Under the pieces are notes generated by a model, which was not told where the DNA came from, did no database searches, and worked only from the letters and a program-made list of their open reading frames with translations. Of a stretch of DNA of 64,000 nucleotides, positions 46,373 to 58,972 are shown piece after piece (within the stretch, counting starts at the first letter, position 1; every line of letters begins with the position of its first letter). The position numbers and the translations under genes are program-made. Source of the DNA: Hydra vulgaris (taxonomy: Eukaryota; Cnidaria; Hydrozoa; Anthoathecata; Hydridae); the NCBI RefSeq assembly GCF_038396675.1, contig NC_088924.1, positions 37,421,501 to 37,485,500 on the forward strand, read 5' to 3'.

Positions 46373-47690
46373 TTATAATTTAACCATCATCGCCGTAATT
46401 GAGGGGTAAAAATCATTAATATCAAATTGTATAAATGTGCATTCATTTTTATTAGCAATTTTATAGTTTTTTTCTTTGGGAAATTCATTTTTATTAATCA
46501 ATGCAAAATTATATATTTTATGTAAAATTATATAAATTATGGCCGAAATTTTAGATAAAACAATAGAATTTGGAAAAATCCACACTGAAATTACAGACAA
46601 CACAATTCGTCTAATTAAACATTGGTTTGCATAATAATTAAACAACATGGTTTAATTATTATGCAAAAAAAAAATCAGGGCCTCAACTTGACAAAATCAG
46701 AAAAAATATTATACAAATTTTCAAAAACATTGGCTTCCAAATTGAAATTAACATTAATTTAAAAATTGTGAATTTTCTTGATGTCACATTTAACAACTCG
46801 GAAAATTCTTATAGGCCTTATAAAAAACCTAATGATGAATTATTGTATATTAATATAAATTCAAATCATCCCCCTCAAATCCTAAAACAAATTCCTATTT
46901 CAATTAACAATAGACTAAATCAAAACTCTTCTAATGAAAATATTTTCAACTCTTCCAAACGCGTGTATGAAGATGCTCTTAAAACAAGCAGATTTAAAAA
47001 TTTCGAGCTAAAATTTTAAACAAAAATTGCAAAAAAGCGAAATAGAAATAGAAATATAATTAGGTTCAACCCTCCGTACAGCAAAAATGTTTCAACAAAT
47101 ATTGGAAAAGTGTTTTTAAAATTAGTCAACATACATTTCCCTCCCTCTAATAAATTACACAAAATTTTTAAGAGAAACACTATTAAGGTAAGCTATAGCT
47201 GTACGAAAAATATTGAAAGAATTATAAAAGGCCATAATTTTGCATTGATTAATAAAAATGAATTTCCCAAAGAAAAAAATACTGAAAATTGTAACTGCAA
47301 GCAAAAAATTGACTACCCTATGACTGCATTGTTTCCTCGCAAAACAACCCTGATAAACAAAATATTGGCTTAACCGAAGGCAAATGGAAAAAACATTATG
47401 CCAACCACAAACAATCATTTAAACATAAAAAATACTCTAAAGAGACTATGCTATCAAAATATATTTGGCTACTGAAAGAAAAAAATATTAATTTCAAATT
47501 AAACTGGGCCATTCTAAAAACTGCGCCTGCCTATAATATCATTTCCAAAAAATGTGTGCTATGTTTACAAGAAAAATTTGAAATTATTACACATTTAGAT
47601 CAAGAAAATTTACTGAATAAAAAATCTGAATTAATTTCTAACTGCAGACAAGAAAATAAGTTTCTTCTAAAAAATTATAAAAACAAATGA
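46373..47690 (+). pseudogene. Penelope-like retroelement relic with GIY-YIG end, rearranged
   Basis: Plus-strand parts in order: LDKTIEFGKIHTEITDNTIR (about 46546), IVNFLDVTFN with YRPYKKPNDELLYIN and SNHPPQILKQIP (46768-47019), LHKIFKRNTIKVSYSC (47155-47208), CNCKQKI, then NIGLTEGKWKKHY, NHKQSF and SKYIWLLKE (about 47362-47480; GIY-YIG-type), CVLCLQEKFEI, and LLNKKSELISNCRQENKFLL. The RT motif FIQFDINDFYPSI is on the minus strand at 46373-46480, together with an inverted copy of ALINKNEFPKEKN that also occurs at 47245. A hairpin 46626-46643/46650-46667 lies within it. Dead, but unusually complete. Confidence 0.75.
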
Positions 47691-47868
47691 CCAGTCGAAA
47701 ATTACCCTAATTCTAAAGAATTCTTTTCATGATTTTTTAATTATCTAATGTAGTTGATGCAACTTCCTGGTTGCAAAATACTACAGTTATTACATAAATA
47801 ATTATATCAATTCCCAACTTCCTGTGAAATAATTTTTCTATAATTTAAACTTTTTGATGTTTAGACAT

Positions 47869-47911
47869 TCTTCCTGATGAGCCTAATGATGGCGAAACAT
47901 GCTGTAGAAGA
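47869..47911 (+). ncRNA. Hammerhead ribozyme, minimal type, downstream of the Penelope-like relic
   Basis: All core parts are in place: stem I TCTTC 47869-47873 with GAAGA 47907-47911; CTGATGA 47874-47880; stem II GCC 47881-47883 with GGC 47891-47893 around a 7-nt loop; GAA 47894-47896; a short stem III ACA/TGT (47897-47899, 47903-47905) with a 3-nt loop; and the cleavage triplet GTA ending at 47906. Short stem III is typical of hammerheads known from Penelope-like elements, and the motif follows such an element by about 180 bp. Activity is inferred. Confidence 0.75.
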
Positions 47912-47926
47912 TATTTTTACTAATTT

Positions 47927-48035
<109 letters not shown>

Positions 48036-48036
48036 T

Positions 48037-48183
48037 TAGGGTGGTCCTTAAAGTAACTTAAAATTTTAAGTTTTAAAAAGTTGTCTGATTCCCTTATTTG
48101 GTTCCAATACAAAAAAGTAGCCTCCTTGACTGTTGGTCCCCTTGGTCATGGTGAGGTGAATAATTAAAAACATATATTTATAT

Positions 48184-48252
<69 letters not shown>
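48037..48252. repeat. Solo TTAGGGTGG transposon tip and a second (TA)n tract
   Basis: TTAGGGTGGTCC at about 48037 resembles the tips at 26846 and 25609 but no partner end was found. (TA)n follows at about 48188-48252. Confidence 0.6.
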
Positions 48253-48257
<5 letters not shown>

Positions 48258-49580
48258 TACCTATATTTAGGCATACCACATGTACCATTTACCATATATA
48301 TATATTAATGGCCGTTACAGGGAGCACGTGTGGATCACACTCCTTGTGTGGCGATTCATCAAATAATATTTCAGACCTGAGCAAACCTGCTGTTTGCATC
48401 TTATAAAAATCAAATTTTTTTAAAATGCGGTGAAAGAATTTAGTTTAGCCAAATTATAGAGCAAGCTAAAAAAAAAAGTACTTAACTAAAAATAAAAAAT
48501 AAAAAAATAAATAAACTTTAACTAAAAAAAAAAAAATTTAAAAACTTTAGAAAAATCTTTAAAAATAGTCCATGTTTAATGTTACATATTCTAAATGTAA
48601 TAATAAATGATAAGGTTTAATTCCTTTTTCTTTTTGTTTACTAAGACGAATTGACAAATTTAGCATTGAATAAAGACATCAACATTTAAGAAATGTAGTT
48701 ATGTGATAAAGTTTGTATATAATTTCTATATAAAAATATTATAGATGCAAACATTTCATTGACTGTATAATTAGATGGATGTCTAAGGATGTAAATCAAT
48801 AGTGTCAGTTATTCAGTGTATATTTATTTGTAATGTTAGTTAATAAAGCATAAATAAACTCTTTATTTTATATAAAGTTTACTTAGCTGGATCAGTTAAT
48901 AATTTATATATCAGTCTTTACATTATGTTGGAATCTTTACTAGAAACAAGAAAATTCATGTACATTATTATAATTTTAGATGAGTTAAAAGCACATATTT
49001 ATGAACCAATGTCAACAAAAAATTTAGTGGAAAAATGCTTTTCTACTTTTATTATTATTAAGTAAAATTATATTATTAATATATTTATTAAGTAATTTAC
49101 ATTTACTAATCAATAATAATAAATTAATAATAAATAAATAAAAAATGATATTATTAAGTAAAAAAACTTGATTAAAAAAAATTATTTAGGAAAAAAGAGA
49201 TATTTTTTCAATAAGTTTGTACAAATACTTTTTAAATACTTATAAATATATTATACTTAAATATGCTAGTTAAATATGCTTCTTAAATTAAAATTCAAAA
49301 GCTTGAATATAATTTTTTATTTTTGCTATGTTGTATTGCAAAGTATATAATTGCAAACAAAGTACTTATACTTGATGCAAAAAAGTCTGCTATCAAATAT
49401 TGCATCACTAAAGTACATAATCATATAGAATTCAATTTAAAAAAGAGAAAAAAAAAGCATATAAAAAAAGCATATGTAAAAAAGTATACCAAAAAATGAT
49501 TATTACAGAAGTTTAATTCAAAATATAATATATAATATTTTGAAATAATCTGAATCATAATATATACATACTTATAGTCT
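48253..49580. other. AT-rich spacer
   Basis: No gene recognised. About 40 bp at 48254-48294 (TATTTAGGCATACCACATGT core) is an inverted copy of 50268-50308 inside the next element. Confidence 0.5.
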
Positions 49581-49589
49581 TAATTATAA

Positions 49590-50110
49590 CATTAAGCAAG
49601 TCTTTCATAAAAATTATGTCATGCATGTATATGGCTAATTACTGATGACAACATTGATTTTGATTTACTGACTATCAGTAATCATAAAATTTTTTGTAAA
49701 ATGTGGTTGTAAAGTTCCTAATACATTTTCAATTAACTCCCATTTATTTGAACTTAATATTAAATTTAACAAATGAGGGTGGTCTGCTGTATAAAGTTGT
49801 ATAAATCTTTTGAGATTCTCAATTTAATACAACATTTAACATGTACTATTCCAGCTTGTTGGAACATCTTGAATTGGTAATTAAGCTGTTGAAATTTTGG
49901 AATCTAATTCTTTCTGTATTTTTTTTAATTTGGTGCAATCTAAACTCGAATGGTTAAAATGAGTGCGGATGCTTCTGCATTTCTTTATCATGACATATAC
50001 AGCAACCTGATCAAAAAGTGCATCTTTGGATAACGAGCTGCAGTTGATAAATAAAACTTGAGATGTCTGAGGATTTCAACTAGTTAATTCCAAGTTGCAC
50101 GTTATAAGCA
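49590..50110 (-). pseudogene. hAT transposase relic, middle/C-terminal part
   Basis: Minus-strand reading gives VYVMIKKCRSIRTHFNHSS, KLKKIQKEL, LPIQDVPTSWNSTC and SSNKWELIENVLGTLQPHF with several stops. The pattern of K.R.I..HF.HS, QDV.TRWNS and W.L.E..L..L.PF is that of hAT transposases (ZBED/Hermes-like). The N-terminal part lies on the other side of the 50116-51729 element. Confidence 0.7.
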
Positions 50111-50115
50111 CTACA

Positions 50116-51729
50116 CAGTGGGCCAGAATTGTCTAAAAATAGCAAAACTATTTATGGGTTAAATATAGACATAGCATATTTGGTCTTCAGGAGTGGTCAT
50201 GACCGCTCAGGTGATCATTTTAGGGGTGGTTAAGGGTGCTTCTGGAATATCTAGATGGTTTTACAATTAAATGGTACATGTTGTATGCCTAAATATAGGT
50301 AATTAATATCAGGAAAATTAAATCTGGCCATATTTGGTCTCTAGAAATGGTTATATTTGCACAGGTAGGTGTGGTTATGGATTGTCAAGACTTTTTCTGA
50401 TATTTATTTATTTTATGTACTTAATTTTATTGATATTGTAAATATAAACAATTAATGTTCAGTAAAATTGAACTTTATTAACATATTCATTGATAATGAC
50501 ATATATCATACATTAGTACAACAAGAGTCCCTTGACCTCCTCAGGTTGATAGGAGTCTTTGACTTTTCCCTGACTCCTCCTTATTCTGGATATCTTTGTA
50601 ACATAGCTGCCAAATAATTTCATCATAAGATCATAATTTGTTTAAGACCTGGGGAATTTTATTGTGTAGTGCTCTCTGTTGTTTTAGTCTAAAACATTAA
50701 TATCAGGGTATATGAAATGACTACTTTTCACAACTAATTGACTGTTTTTCCATTTTATGGGTGTTATTTAAATGAACAAAACACATTTGACACATATAAA
50801 GTATAATTTTCTATATGAAAACGAGAAAAGTTATTTAGATGACATTAAAACTAAAATACTAGATGATGTAGTTTTTTTGCTTTCAACACAACAAGAAATT
50901 AAAAATCTTTTTTTCTTGTAAACAAACTAATTTCTCCTTACTAAACTAAACTCTTCTTTTTATATAAATAAAAACTTTTTGCATACACAAATACAAATAA
51001 TAAATATTTTCTTCAGTGACGGATCCAGCATTTTTTGGTGTTTAGGATGGCTAACTTGCAGACATGGAGCAAACTCCAAACATTTGTATGTTTATACTTA
51101 TGTTAAATAATGAGGCTTTGCAAAAGTTTGTGATGATTAAGGCTGGGAACAAATAAGCCCCGAAATTTCATCTTCATTATTTTTGAACACTGAGAGATAA
51201 TACTATGAAACTTAAAACTTATCGATGAATATAAGTCAAGTTGAGAATAATACAAAAAATATTTTATCAACATGTTGCCCTCACATTTAGGGTGAGGGCA
51301 AGTGCAGCCTAGTGTTTTTCTACTTGTGTAATAGTAAGTGTTAAAAAAAAATATTCCACGTTTTAAGGGGTTTTATCGAAAAACACTGAAAAAAGCAAGC
51401 ATAAAAAATAAATTTTCATATTTCTTTATTTTAATTTGATATATGATGTCAATGGATTAATATAAACTGTTAAGAAAGTAAAATGTTGTAAAATTATCTT
51501 GCTGGCCTCATATTTAATTTTTATATGATTTTTTACATTTTCACCAATATTTGACAGGTAAAATATTGCCATTTTTGCGGTAAAGTTGATATACTGAGCT
51601 CGAAAATCACAGTAGCGAAAAAATTAGATCAGTTTTAGAGTGCTGGGGGTCTTTAGATTACATTTACAAAAAGAAATTACACTAATATAAAATTGGTTTT
51701 TAAGGGTTTTGCTCACCTCTGGCCCACTG
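50116..51729. mobile_element. Non-autonomous inverted-repeat element with CAGTGGGCCAGA ends
   Basis: CAGTGGGCCAGA at 50116 is mirrored by TCTGGCCCACTG ending at 51729; adjoining bases extend the symmetry to CACAGTG/CACTGTG. The ~1.6-kb interior has no recognised protein, but has a hairpin at 51276-51300 (TGCCCTCAC/GTGAGGGCA). The CAGTGG start is compatible with a hAT-type element. A target duplication could not be fixed (only AGTGC is shared by the flanks). It splits a hAT transposase relic. Confidence 0.65.
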
Positions 51730-51734
51730 TGCAC

Positions 51735-52560
51735 TGACTCGAAAGACTATATTTATTTACTTTTTGGAAATATCCTAATTAATTAGCATTGCATCAAACA
51801 AATTTGAAATATTTATTCCAGTGTGAGACTCTGGAAAATGCTTACAGTATAAAACACAATCCTTTCTATTAATCGATAATCCAATGCACAGCATATTATG
51901 TAAATGCATCATTACTATGGATATTTGTCAAAATATCTGTTGTAAATAAAATATGATCAGCTACAGAAATGTCATTAAATACTACTTTTTTTTTCATATG
52001 ATAATGGTAGAATTTTTAAAAAATTTTCTACTCGGAATTAGTTATTGTGGTTGCAAGCGAGAAATCAATTCCACGAACTCTTGATCGACAACTACAGAAA
52101 AAGGTTGATTGTCCATCATAATAATATTTATTATTCTTTTATTAACTTTGGAGGAGTGCAAGTCTTTTATATTCCAAACTTATTTAGGAACAAAATCATT
52201 TATGTTAGTTTGTGTTTGTGACTTTATTGCTACTAATTTTCTCTCTTGTGGAGTCTCTTTCCTTTTATTGTTCTTCTTGTTTAGTTTCATCATATGTATC
52301 CAAATGATATTTTTTTGCATATAGAATAACGTTGTGCTAAAAGTTTTTGGGGTGCTACTGCGCCTAATATTTTTGTGGGATAATTTACATTCTGCTAATG
52401 CATCAGTGACATCATTTGTTTTAAATTATCTCCAAGTCTCTAAACATTTTTAGGAGAATTTTAGAGTTTTAGCAAATAGCTTATTTGAAAATTATATTGG
52501 ACACCAACGATCACTTGGTGCTTGCAAGGATAACCCATCTGTTAATGTCTTTAGTTACAA
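51735..52560 (-). pseudogene. hAT transposase relic, N-terminal part
   Basis: Minus-strand pieces: IIMMDNQPFSVVVDQEFVEL followed by ISRLQPQ.LIPSRKFF, then CVLYCKHFPESHTGINISN with LFDAML. D.QPFS.V.D.GF..L...L.P.Y.IPSR and F...HTG.NI are hAT core features. Stops and shifts are frequent. The open frame on the opposite strand at 52109-52324 is its shadow. Confidence 0.7.
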
Positions 52561-52569
52561 TAATAACAA

Positions 52570-54009
52570 ATTAAAAAAAAAAATATTTGTAGTAGCTGGA
52601 AATGTAATGTAATTAGCTTTACGGGTAATATGTATTATTACATTATAGCAGTATAGTATTGAGTCATGCTCAATAACAAAAAAATTAAGAAATTAAGAGC
52701 AATTAAAAATTGTTTGTATTAATTTAATTTGGCTAAGATTTGTTCAAAACAAAATATCTTTTTTTCTTTTATAAAACATATTGTAAAATATTAGTGGTGT
52801 CATTGATATTTTAAATTTAAAAAGACAATTATATTATTTTTATTGACCAATCTTGTATTTCTATTTTATCATAAAGTTAATACACCATAAAACTAAGGTA
52901 GTAAAATAAGTATTTATTTTACTACTTTAGGAGAAATTAATAATATACCAATAATATTTTTCAAAGAAAAGTGGCTATGAAAATAGCCATTTTTATTGAT
53001 TTATGAAAAAAGCCATTTTTGTTGGATCAAGTGATCCCTCCTTCACCTAAATGCCCTTGTTCCAAAGTTAAGAGCATTTTTTAAATTTGTTCTTAATTCA
53101 TTCAATTTTCTTTGACTTTTTAAAATCTTAAAAGCTTTCACCCTTTAAAATCTTTCATCATTTTTTAACAAACTACAAACTTTTATATATTATTTTATAA
53201 TAACTTAACTATTTTCAAACCAACTAAGATAAAGTATAAGCTCTGATTTCTTTTACTCTTTACTAAAATGTTTATTAATAACCTTATCCTTGTGTTTGTT
53301 AATGAGGCAACAAGTCACCTTGTGATTTACATCGCTTCTTGCAAAACAAACACATAATTATTCTTTCTTCACATTGATTAGGATAAATTAAATTAGGTAT
53401 CATTTGAACTAAAATTGAGGTCTTTTTCCAACAAATAGCAGCTCAATAGCAGTTAAAACAGCATCCAACTCATCCAAATGATCAAAATATACGCCAGAAA
53501 AGAATATTTAAAAATTTAAGTTATTTTATAAAATCTAAAGAAAATGGCCTGCGTTTCCAAACTTGTTAAATACCACGACTATGTTTAAATAAAATATGTT
53601 TATTATAAACAATCGTTTGAACTAATTTGTTATTATTTAAAAGCGTTTTTGCATAAAAAACAAAAAGATTTAATTAAAAGTTATTTATCATAAAAAATAT
53701 TTTTTTAAATAAAAAATAAGTTATATTATATATAATATTCTTTGATAATTTAAATAAACATTTTTATAATACAATTTTTTATTTTAGTTTAGTTTTATTT
53801 TTATTTTTTTATAATTTTTATTAAATTATTTTTTATTTTTACTTTAGTTTATTGTTATTTTTATTTTTTATGTTTAGTTTAGCTTAATTTTGTTCTGCAA
53901 ATTTTTGAAAAGTTTCAGAAAAAAGCTTTTGGAAAGTTGTCTTAAAAAAAAATTATATATGCGTGGACAGACAAGGTGCCTAACCGCACATGCTTTCTGA
54001 AACTGCCTG

Positions 54010-54011
<2 letters not shown>
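52570..54011. other. AT-rich spacer, nothing recognised
   Basis: Long T- and A-rich runs, no coding pattern and no paired repeats found. Confidence 0.5.

Positions 54012-54080
<69 letters not shown>
54012..54080. repeat. (TA)n microsatellite
   Basis: About 68 bp of pure TA. Confidence 0.95.
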
Positions 54081-54083
<3 letters not shown>

Positions 54084-54649
54084 CTAAACTTCTTCTTAAC
54101 ACAAAATGCGTTAATACTTTTAAAATTGAGAAAATTTTTTTAATCTTATTAAAAGATATCTTATTATTTTAATTGATAACAACATTCCAATATACACAAA
54201 AAAATTAATTAAAAAATATTTATAAATGTCTAATATAACAAAAGAACCAGTAAATTATTCCAAATGGTAAAAACCATTTTAACAATGTTTACTTGTTTAT
54301 TCATATGGGGTTTTTTCCACCTTATATAAATCCTTTAATTTTTAATTCTAATTAGTTACAGGAACAATTAAAACTTGAAAAAAAAAATATTATTATAATT
54401 AGTGAAACATTTTTTAGATCTTTAGACAGTAAAGATTTGTTAGATTTTCAGACAATAAAGGAAAATCTCAATTATTTTTATTTAAGTAAGAATTGTGGAT
54501 TTTTTCTATTATCCAAGATGGGTACATATTACATTTTAAAGCCTATAAAAGATATAATATTGAAACAAAAAACAAGAATGATCAATTTAAAAAGTTTAAA
54601 AAGGTTCTATCAATATCAAACAAATCTATAAGACTTATTTTATATGAAA

Positions 54650-55400
54650 ACTAAATAAAGCTGATATGATTGGTGTATATTCTGAAAATAGTTTTTTATG
54701 AAAAACAGCTGTAATTGTCTCGGGAGATATTGAGGAATGCTTATTGTTGATTTAGCAATAATGTGTGATTTCATAAGGAAAAGCTGCAAAAATATCATCT
54801 ACATAATATTTGTAAAAAACTGGTTTTACTCGAATAAAGATTTGACTCATTTTTTTAAATTCATATTATATCATACACTATTCATAAAAAGATTGGCAAG
54901 TACAGGTGGTAATGAAGAATCTACAGCAACACCATTAATTTTGTCATAAACTTGTCCTTTAAAGAGAAAATGCATTTGTGCTGTTTCAAAAGTAAATTGT
55001 TTATTTAAATTACATTTGTTGATTTTGAGCTTTATATTGTTTTTTATAATAACGTTGACAGCAATATCTATTGTTTCTGGTAATAGAAGTTTGTGATATC
55101 AAAAAATACAGAAGGTTGTTAAAAAAGTTTGCTTAGTATAATTCTTTAACAAAGGTGAATTAAGACGGTATTAATAGAGATAATAAATCTCGAAGAAATC
55201 TAGGCAAATATAGTTATAAGTACCAATAGATGATACAATAGGGCAGAAGCATATATCATAATCAGAAGACCTTAATTTGTGCATTTTCGGAAGGCTGTGT
55301 AGGATAAGAACTTGTAGGATAAATTTTGTTATAATTCGATCAAAGGAATTTTTGAGTTTTCTTAAAGAGTTTGGTTTCCTTATTTATCATGATATTTTAT
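54650..55400 (-). pseudogene. Second Penelope-like reverse transcriptase relic
   Basis: Minus-strand readings in order: SLPKMHKLRSS, CPIVSSIGTYNY, LLPETIDIAVNVIIKNNIK, FETAQMHFLFKGQVYDKING with VAVDSSLPPVLANLFM, and KYYVDDIFAAFP (catalytic DD). The order LPK.HK, PIVSSIGTYNY, ETIDIAVN, Q.DGVAMGSPLGPVLANLFM, RYVDDIF is the one I expect for Penelope-like RTs. Frameshifts and stops break it. Different subfamily from the 46.4-47.7 kb relic. Confidence 0.75.
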
Positions 55401-55431
55401 TAAGATGTAGATCATAATACAACTAAATAAA

Positions 55432-55529
55432 AACACCTTAAAAAAGTATTAAGTACAGGAATAGCGTGCGATCGAGCGCAATAGCGCTCGATGGCACGCC
55501 ATTCCTGTGAAAGCCTGTATTAAGGTGTT
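55432..55529. repeat. GC-rich foldback of 98 bp
   Basis: 55432-55479 pairs with 55484-55529; the inner stem GATCGAGCGC/GCGCTCGAT with outer AACACCTTAA/TTAAGGTGTT. A CCTGTGAAAG word of its right arm also occurs near 1583, suggesting a dispersed miniature element. Confidence 0.8.
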
Positions 55530-55797
55530 GCTCACAAAATATTTTTAAGTAAATTTCTGAGACACTCTCTAATAATGTGTTATTGAAGTGAATAAAAATT
55601 CATTGGAAAATTTGAACAATTGTTATACTCATGTGATTAATAATATTTAAATACTCTTTATATTAAATTTGTTATACTCATATGATTAATACTACCTAAT
55701 ACAATTGCTATACTCATGTTATTAATAATATTTAAATATTATTTATATTAAATAATATTTAAATACTATACATGCGGAGATGTATTTTTAATACATT

Positions 55798-58700
55798 GTT
55801 TCCAGTTTAGGATGTTGAATGCTGGATCTTCTTGACTCAATGCATGGGTTTTGCTTGTGTCTCTGTTTTTATGACTAGGCAACTCGTTCTATTATCTCCT
55901 AATGAGGGTACAGCTCTAAAACTCAGTTTTATGGTTCTGAGGCCGGCTGGTAGACAGGTTTCCCAAACTCTGTTGTAGCTCTCAGAGAGGCTGATTCCAT
56001 CAACAGCTGAAAAATATCAAAGTATTAACAGTGCCATGTTGCGCATGGATGGTGTCCCTGTTTTTACTTTTGGTGTGCATTGCGAAGGCCACATTTGGAG
56101 CCCTTTGTTATGGCTTAGATTTTATTAGTAGTAATGAGACAATTGCTTGGGCTATTAAACAGTGTTATGAGTACTATCTATGCTTTGAGTCAAGTTCTTC
56201 AATCTAATTTAAAAATGAATAAAGTACCAAAAAATATAAAACACAAAAAACCATCATCATCACCAAGTTCTCTAAACCTATCATTCACTAATATTTGTGG
56301 TCTTTGAAGTAACTTTTCTTCTGTTGAGTCTTATCTCTTGCAAAGTTCACCAGACCTACTTGCTCTTTGTGAGACTAATTTGAGTTCAGCTGTCTCATCT
56401 TGTGATCTTAGTGTTGATGGTTATCTTCCTCTAATTTGTAAAGACTCCAATAGTCACATGCTTAGCCTGGGCAATACATTCGTAAGAATTCACCCATTTG
56501 TCGTGAAACTAGGTTTGAATCCACAGACTATTCTTTTATGTGCTTTCGTTTAGCACCACTTCACTCTATTGCCTTTCTATTTGTTCTATATCGCTCTCCT
56601 TCATCTCAAGACTGCACACTTTTTGATGTTATTTCTGATCATATTGACCAAGCCCTCTCTCTTTATCCAACAGCTAATATAGTTGTTGTTGGTGACTTTA
56701 ATGCTAACCACTCTGAATGGCTTGGCTCTAGTGTCAGTGATTCGGCAGGCATTAAAGCCCACAACTTTTGCCTTTCTCAATCCCTAACTCAAATAGTCAA
56801 CTTTCTAACTCCCTTTCCAGACAACCCGAACCATTTACCTTCTCTACTCGACTTATGTTTTGTTTCTGATCCTAGTCAGTGCTCAGTTTCTCCACATTCA
56901 CCCTTAGGTGCTTCTGATCACTGTTTGATCTCTCTAAAACTAATATCTTCTTCATCACCTGTATCCCCCTATTATCGAACCTCTTACAACTACAGTAAAG
57001 CTGACAGGGATTCTTTCCGCGATTTTCTTTGCGATGGCCCTTGGGTAGAAATCTTTCGTCTTCCTGTTGACAAATGTGCTTCTTACATAACTTTGTGAAT
57101 TCAGACTGGCATGGAATCTTTTATTCCCTCTCAACGATTCCAGGTCAAGCCTCACTCTCCTCCATGGTTTTCTTCACACTGTGCTGCTACGATTGCCAAT
57201 CAAAACCGTTACTTCCATATTTATCAGCAAAACAATTCTCCAGGAAACAGGCGTCTGTTTATTAATGCTAGAAACAATTGTAAAAAGGTTTTGTCTAACG
57301 CCAAAACCCGCTATTCTCAGGTCATGAGATCTCGTATCTCATCTCAAAAATTAGGCTCTCGTGACTTCTGGAGAATCTTCAATAATATCAATAAGGGCAA
57401 ATCTATAATTCCACCTCTCTTGTATGGTTCAGACTTTGTCACCTCACCTAAAGACAAAGCTGAATTGTTTGCTAAAAACTTTTCATCAATATCATCTCTT
57501 GATTACGCTGGTTGCGTTCTAACTGATATTGCCAACAAACAGGTTGATCCATTGCTTGACATTCATATCACTCCAGCATCTGTATCTAAAGTGATTTCCG
57601 GCCTAGACTCTTCTACAGCTTGTGGCCTGGACAACATACTTGTTATTGTCTTGCAGAAGTGTTCTCCGGAGCTGTTGTCTATACTTTCAAAACTATTCAA
57701 CAAGTGCTTATCAGAGTCTTGTTTTCCAGCCTGCGGGAAAGCGGTATCTGTTATCCCTATCTTCAAAAATTTTGGAGAGCGATCTGATTCGTTTAACTAC
57801 CATCTTATTAGTCTTCTTCCTATCATAAGTAAGGTTTTTGAATCTTTAATTAACAAACACTTAATTTCTCATCTTGAATCTAATCACTTACTTTCTGACC
57901 ATCAATATGGATTTCGATCTTCTCGTTCTACAGCTGATTTGTTAACAGTAATAACTGACAGGTTTTATCGTGCATTAGATAAAGGTGGAGAGGTTAAGGC
58001 CATCGCTCTTGACATTTCAAAAGCTTTTGATAAAGTTTGGCATGCTGGTCTTCTCCATAAGCTTTCTTCTTATGGTGTATCCGGCAACATCTTTAAGATC
58101 ATCGAATCCTTCCTTTCCAATCGTAGCATAAAAGTTGTCCTCGATGGACAACACTCTTCTTCTTATTTTGTAACTTCAGGGGTTCCTCAAGGTTCTATCC
58201 TTGGCCCTATACTCTTTTTAATCTACATTAACAATCCTCCAGATATTGTCTCATCTAAGGTGGCATTGTTTGCTGATGACACTACTATTTATTCTTGTTG
58301 TGATAAAAAACCAACACCCTCCGATTGCTTGGAGGGGGCATTTGAGCTTGAAAAGGATCTTACTTCTGCTACAGCATGGGGCTCACAGTGGCTAGTGAAC
58401 TTTAATTCAGATAAAACTCAATTTTTTTCAGCCAATTGTTATCGCAATAATTTAGATCTTGGAATACTATTGCCATATCTGGGGCGGATCTTCTAATGAT
58501 GCCCTTTCTCTTTTAGACAAGGTGCAAAAACGCGTTGTAAACATAGTTGGACCTGCTCTTGCAGCCAACCTCCAACCATTATCACATCGTTGTAATGTTG
58601 CTTCTCTTTCTCTTTTCTACAAATACTATAATGGGCACTGCTCTAAAGAGCTAGCATCTTTTGTGCCATCTACTATAATTCATTCTCGTGTTACTCGGCA

Positions 58701-58964
58701 TTCAATAAAGTGTCATCCTTTTTCTGTGACTGTTCCTAAGTGCTCAAAAACGCTTATTCGTCTAGTTTTTTTCCTCGAACATCAGCTCTTTGGAATTCGC
58801 TTCCTTCATCTTGCTTTCCTGACTCATATAATTTGCAATCTTTCAAGTTGTCTGTCAATCGCTATCTTGCTCTACAATCTTCATCTTTTCTCTTTCAGTA
58901 ACTTCCAACTTTAATTAGTGGCTGCTTGCAGCCTTGTTGGAAGCGAAGATGTTTAAAAAAAAAA
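55798..58964 (+). mobile_element. jockey-like LINE with poly-A tail and probable target duplication
   Basis: AATACATT at 55790-55797 and 58965-58972 could be the target duplication. The element begins with about 480 bp without a clear protein, then endonuclease, RT and a 3' end GAAGATGTTT followed by A12. It lies in the presumed intron of the mucin-like gene, on the opposite strand. Less AT-rich than its surroundings. Confidence 0.85.
56280..58915 (+). pseudogene. LINE ORF2 (endonuclease-RT), frameshifted with an internal deletion
   Basis: Endonuclease pieces: FTNICGL, LLALCETNL (56338-56553), VLYRSPSSQD, VVVGDFNANHSEWL, GASDHCLISL (56538-57098). RT: 57111-58496 with FNYHLISLLPIISKVFES, HQYGFRSSRSTADLL, ALDISKAFDKVWH, TSGVPQGSILGPILFLIYIN and ALFADDTTIYS (catalytic DD). 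At about 58456 the frame jumps from NCYRNNLDLG into MEYYCHIWGGS; the usual ~100-residue stretch between them is missing, so this is a deletion. The C-terminal part runs 58459-58914. Frame changes near 56540 and 57100. Confidence 0.88.
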
Positions 58965-58972
58965 AATACATT

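Noticed and set aside
52109..52324. 71-codon plus-strand hydrophobic ORF
   Set aside because: Antisense to recognisable hAT transposase sequence.
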